Shown piece after piece: positions 60,709 through 64,000 of a stretch of 64,000 bases of DNA. This DNA comes from Ailanthus altissimus (Eukaryota > Streptophyta > Magnoliopsida > Sapindales > Simaroubaceae). The stretch lies in assembly GCA_946807835.1 (NCBI GenBank), contig OX327695.1:29866501-29930500 (forward strand). The letters run 5' to 3'. Every line of letters starts with the position of its first letter. Position 1 is the first letter of the stretch. A program made the translations under genes and the position numbers. Below the pieces are notes generated by a model. The model was not told the DNA's origin, searched no databases, and saw only the letters and a program-made list of their open reading frames with translations.

Positions 60709-61578
60709 TTAGTATACTTTGCATCCCATCACATTATTATTTTCAGGAAATCCCCCATTTTCATTGGAATCCTGAGTAGGCTCCGAACTTAACTCGCTCC
60801 CTAGACTTGGATTCATGTTTTTGCTTTGCGAATTTTGTTCCAGCAAGCCATCATCCCTAATTGATTTTTTTTTTTCCTTTGGACTGTGTACTTTCCTTCC
60901 ATGGCTAGTGTTGTTTCTGCCAAACCCAGTATTCTGCATCTCTGTTTCTTCCTGCACTTTTATCCCCTTAGTCAAATTAACCAAATTAACATTTTTTGTT
61001 AATTTGCATTTGGGTTTAGTGATATCAATCCTTAGTCAAATGTATTTCCCCAAACAACTTCTCTCTTCATCTAATTTTATTTCTTCCACTTTCCCAATTT
61101 TATTAACTAAAGCTCGAGCCATTCTCCTATGCATACATGTGACTAGATTATTATGAACTTGCACCCAGAATGATGTAAACTGAAAGTTTAGTTTGCTCAC
61201 CTCTCCTAGTCCTGCAACCTCTGTGAGTACTATAAGAAACTTGTCAAAGTGCCACGGCTCTGATGCTACTACATTCCTTCTATCCCCCTCAACATCAAAA
61301 TAACATACAAACTTGTTGCTACCCAAACTCTTGACTTGTAGCTTTTTTATCGGGCGCCATATTTGTTGCATCGTCATCTTAAAGGCTTCTTTGTTGACCG
61401 CTTTCTCGGATAAAACTTTCCCAATCAAACAGTTGGCTCTTAGCTTAGCTCCAGTTTCCTTCATTCTGCCTGTGATTTCTAACGTTTCACCCTCTTCTTT
61501 AGAAATTCTTATTAAGCTGCACAGCTTTATTAAGTTCTCCGTATCCATAAATGTTCTTAATGATCTCTCACCCACCAT
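60709..61578 (-). pseudogene. LINE ORF1-like protein (DUF4283 type)
   Basis: 180 open codons (61578-61036) contain the plant LINE N-terminal module with RANCLIGKVLSEKAVNKEAF, IWRPIKKLQVKSLGSNKF, EPWHFDKFLIV and FWVQVHNN. Such proteins bind element RNA. The continuation (60984-60709) is Ser/Asn-rich. The frame is broken near 61030. Confidence 0.8.
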
Positions 61579-61710
61579 TCACCAGCTTGTACTACTATTA
61601 CAACTACTGCACTCACAATGAAGTGAAAGCATTAGTCATTGAGACTCAAAACTACTTTTACTTCAAGTTTCCCCTCCAGAGAGAACCTCGAGAGAGAGAG
61701 AGAGAACCTA

Positions 61711-62512
61711 AGAAAAGACAATTTTGAAGATAAAGTTATTAGTAAAGCTTGAGGCTCTCACTTTCCTTTAGTAAAATTGAGAATCGATTTTGCACTTAAC
61801 TGTTAATGCTCCATGTGGCATTTAGTTGTTCAATGGTAGCAATAACTAAAATTCTAAAGATTGAATGATAAATTTTCAAGCAACAAGAGTATACTAGTAC
61901 TTCATGGCTAGAATGAAGAGAATTGCTTTCTCATTAATTGCCTCTCTGGAGTCCATATTTTATCCTGTTAGTTTAAACCATTTATCCAACTTAATGCATC
62001 AAAATGTATAAACAAAATCTCTTTTTTTAAAGTCTTTTGTTGCAGGGTTGTGAATATCTTGTTCTTGATGATGTGTACGAGGTAGCCTTTAAGATTTCTC
62101 ATAGAAGCATGTTACTTCCTTTGAGATTTTGCATCTAAAACTTTGTTCACCAAGGGAAATGTGTGTAGTTCTACTAGTTCCTAATGAAGTTGAAGTTGGA
62201 AATGTGATATGAATTTATCTTGAATCGCGATCTTTTGGCTCAACTTTATTCCAGTTTTGTTGAAAGAGCAACCCCATTTTTTACCTTGAATTGATTAAAA
62301 TATGTGAAATTTTTTACTTTTCGTGGAGGATTAGATCCAATAACTGGGGGTCTATGGCTGACCGATATTGCACATTATCATTTAACTATTGCAATTCTTT
62401 TTCTGATAACGGGTCACATGTATAGGACCAACTGAGGAATTGGTTATGGTCTAAAAGATATTTTAGAAACTCCAAATAGAAGTGTTAATGCTAACCTCAA
62501 GGAAGAGATAAT
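61711..62512. other. Spacer between LINE and LTR element
   Basis: A GA microsatellite is at 61690-61705 just before it. A short exon-like stretch after TTGCAG (62046 onward, GCEYLVLDDVYE) ends at a possible donor near 62080 but has no recognised family. Confidence 0.35.
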
Positions 62513-64000
62513 TGATAACGTTTCAAGATAAATCAATATTCTAATTTAGTTATTTAATATAATTTATTTTTATTTTTAAATAAATTCATATTCTAGTAGT
62601 ATTTGATTTCTTAAGTCTTATTAACTTTATTTCTCTTTTAAGTTTAATTTTTTTTTTATAATTTCTTGTAAACTTCATATATACTCAAGCATTCATCAAT
62701 GAAAATACAATATAATATTTTCTATTCTCTTAGAATTTTCACATAATATCAGAGCCTTTTCTAGATTAATCTTTTTTTTTCACCTCTACCAAGCTGCTGC
62801 ATAGTAGCCACACAAAACCATATGCGTGGTCAAGTAAGGGCTACTGCGTAGTAGTCAAAATGAATCAATTCTTTATTATTTTTACTCTTTTTTATAAAAT
62901 TTAAACACTAACCAATTTCTTAACATCATATTCACTTTTTCTTTATTAATATGTCTTTTCCTTTCCATAAATAGTGCATAAACAGTAACTTTGAACAGTA
63001 ACTATGAACAATAAATGCTGCCTTGGTGAGCCATTATTTTTATCCTTTTATCCTTAACCATAAATAATCAAATTATTCTTCACAATACGCAAAAATCCAA
63101 CCAACATTTTATCATCCTTAACACCAATAATTCTTTAAAAAATGAAAGAACGTAGGAGCTATATTGCCAAGATGCAAAGCCACTGTTTTGCAACCACCAC
63201 CCTATGACAGGCCCTTCTTTCTCTTCGTCTTTGTAGGTTACTTCAGTTTTGTTATGGAATTAAACTCCTATAAGCTATCTCTTAACCCTTCTATTCCTAA
63301 ACGGATTTTTTATTTTTCTACTTTATTTTAAGAGTTAACTCTATTTTATTTTCAAACGATTCTTTTTATTTTTCTATGTTATTTTAAGGGTGAACTCCCT
63401 TCCTTTTCTAAACGGGTCCTTTATTTTTCTAATTTATTTTATGTATTAACTCTCTTTCATTCTCAACCAAGACTTTATTTTCTATTTTATTTTAAGTATT
63501 TCCTCAACCATTCTCACAAAGTTTCTTTTTTTTTTCCTAATACTTTCTTCTTTTCCTTCTTCATTCTCATTTCCAACTCCTTCAAGTTTTTGACTAGGTC
63601 TTACACTCAAATAAGAGATGAGTCTTATTTTCTCCACCTTTTCATGTTGCAGCACTGTGATACTGACTGCCTGCCAGAGTAGCACCCACCTTTCCATATT
63701 GCAACACTACACCACCAACTACTCTTGAAGATTAAGATTTAACTCTTCTACCAAAGCTCTATTATGTGAGGGCATGATAAGGAATTAAGGTAAATCAAAA
63801 TTTCAATTTAAGTATTTAGTTTAAATTGACTTGTTTCAATTTAGTTATTTAGTTTAAAATAATTTATTTTTCTTTTTAGATAAATTTGTATCCTAATAAT
63901 AGTTGACTTCTTAAGTCCTATTACGTTTATTTCTTTTTTAAGTTTATTTTTTTCTTTTATAATTTATTGTAAACTCTATATATACTCAAGCATTCATTAA
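62513..64000 (+). mobile_element. Short non-autonomous LTR retrotransposon, cut by window end
   Basis: LTR 62513-62743 (TGATAACG...TTTTCACA) is followed by a primer binding site-like TAATATCAGAGCC (62744-62756). A second LTR in direct orientation starts at 63775 (TGATAAGG) and continues past the window; shared blocks include GTATTTGATTTCTTAAGTC-like and CATATATACTCAAGCATTCAT. The 1-kb internal region encodes no gag or pol, so the element must depend on others. Confidence 0.8.
63299..63515. repeat. Tandem repeat, 55-56 bp unit, about 3.7 copies
   Basis: Units begin AAACGG, AAACGA, AAACGG and AACCAA at 63299, 63354, 63410 and 63465, each with TTTATTTTTCTA..TTATTTTA..TTAACTCT. It lies inside the short LTR element. 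Confidence 0.85.

Larger units (their letters stand above)
56200..61710 (-). mobile_element. Nearly full-length L1-type LINE, decayed
   Basis: Minus-strand order is ORF1-like protein (61578-60709), endonuclease start (ATG at 60240), RT, zf-RVT-like and RNase H (to about 56300), the order of plant L1-clade LINEs. Many stops and frame changes are present. No clear poly(A) tail or TSD was found, so the ends are approximate. Confidence 0.85.

Noticed and set aside
60383..61156. Plus-strand ORFs near the end of the window
   Set aside because: Antisense of LINE ORF1 and the ORF1-ORF2 spacer.
55848..62085. Exon-like pieces on both sides of the LINE suggesting an interrupted host gene
   Set aside because: Only short stretches after AG dinucleotides with early stops; no family recognised and no link between them.

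Overview
This is nuclear DNA of a eudicot plant. The host genes have plant-type structure: spliced cytosolic ribosomal protein L8 with telo-box-like promoter motifs, a secreted MsrA of the plant MSRA5 type, and a PIN1At-type parvulin without a WW domain. The rest is AT-rich and filled with Ty1/copia, Ty3/gypsy, LINE, SINE, TRIM and MITE sequences. The species cannot be named from the sequence alone.

Layout. 0.4-2.8 kb: RPL8 (two exons), then a minisatellite. 3.6 kb: a tRNA-derived SINE with a 19-bp target-site duplication. 4.2-9.8 kb: a minus-strand copia element with a 5-bp TSD whose 5' LTR carries an inverted copy of its own leader and gag start. 10.8-17.3 kb: a three-layer nest in which a MITE is split by a copia element that is split by a 2.8-kb solo gypsy-type LTR. 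17.5-20.3 kb: MSRA5-like gene (four exons). 21.2-25.6 kb: PIN1-type isomerase (two exons) with a 4-kb intron holding a MITE, a tandem TRIM, a gypsy pol remnant and a 1.6-kb palindrome.

25.6-55 kb: an array of degenerating segmental copies. Relics of the last PIN1 exon (33.5 and 36.5 kb) alternate with minus-strand copies of a small gene family. Two members have open spliced models (37.9-38.8 and 52.9-54.4 kb); at least one relic lies at 26.4-32.4 kb. I do not recognise the family. The predicted proteins combine an EAR-type DLNxxP motif with acidic motifs resembling SUMO-interaction motifs. This array is broken up by a copia element (26.5-32.0 kb), a solo LTR (35.8 kb), MITEs (34-35 kb), a gypsy element with inverted ends (39.5-47.9 kb), a copia fragment (48 kb) and LINE fragments (49.5-52 kb).

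56.2-61.7 kb: a nearly complete but decayed minus-strand L1-type LINE. 62.5 kb to the window end: a short non-autonomous LTR element whose second LTR is cut by the window edge.

The host genes are functionally unrelated as far as can be seen. The most interesting material is the EAR/SIM-like family co-amplified with PIN1 exon fragments, the long intronic inverted repeat in PIN1, and the recurrence of LTR elements whose ends are inverted rather than direct repeats. Gene models were built by eye from reading frame, GT/AG borders and family knowledge; no alignment or expression data were available.
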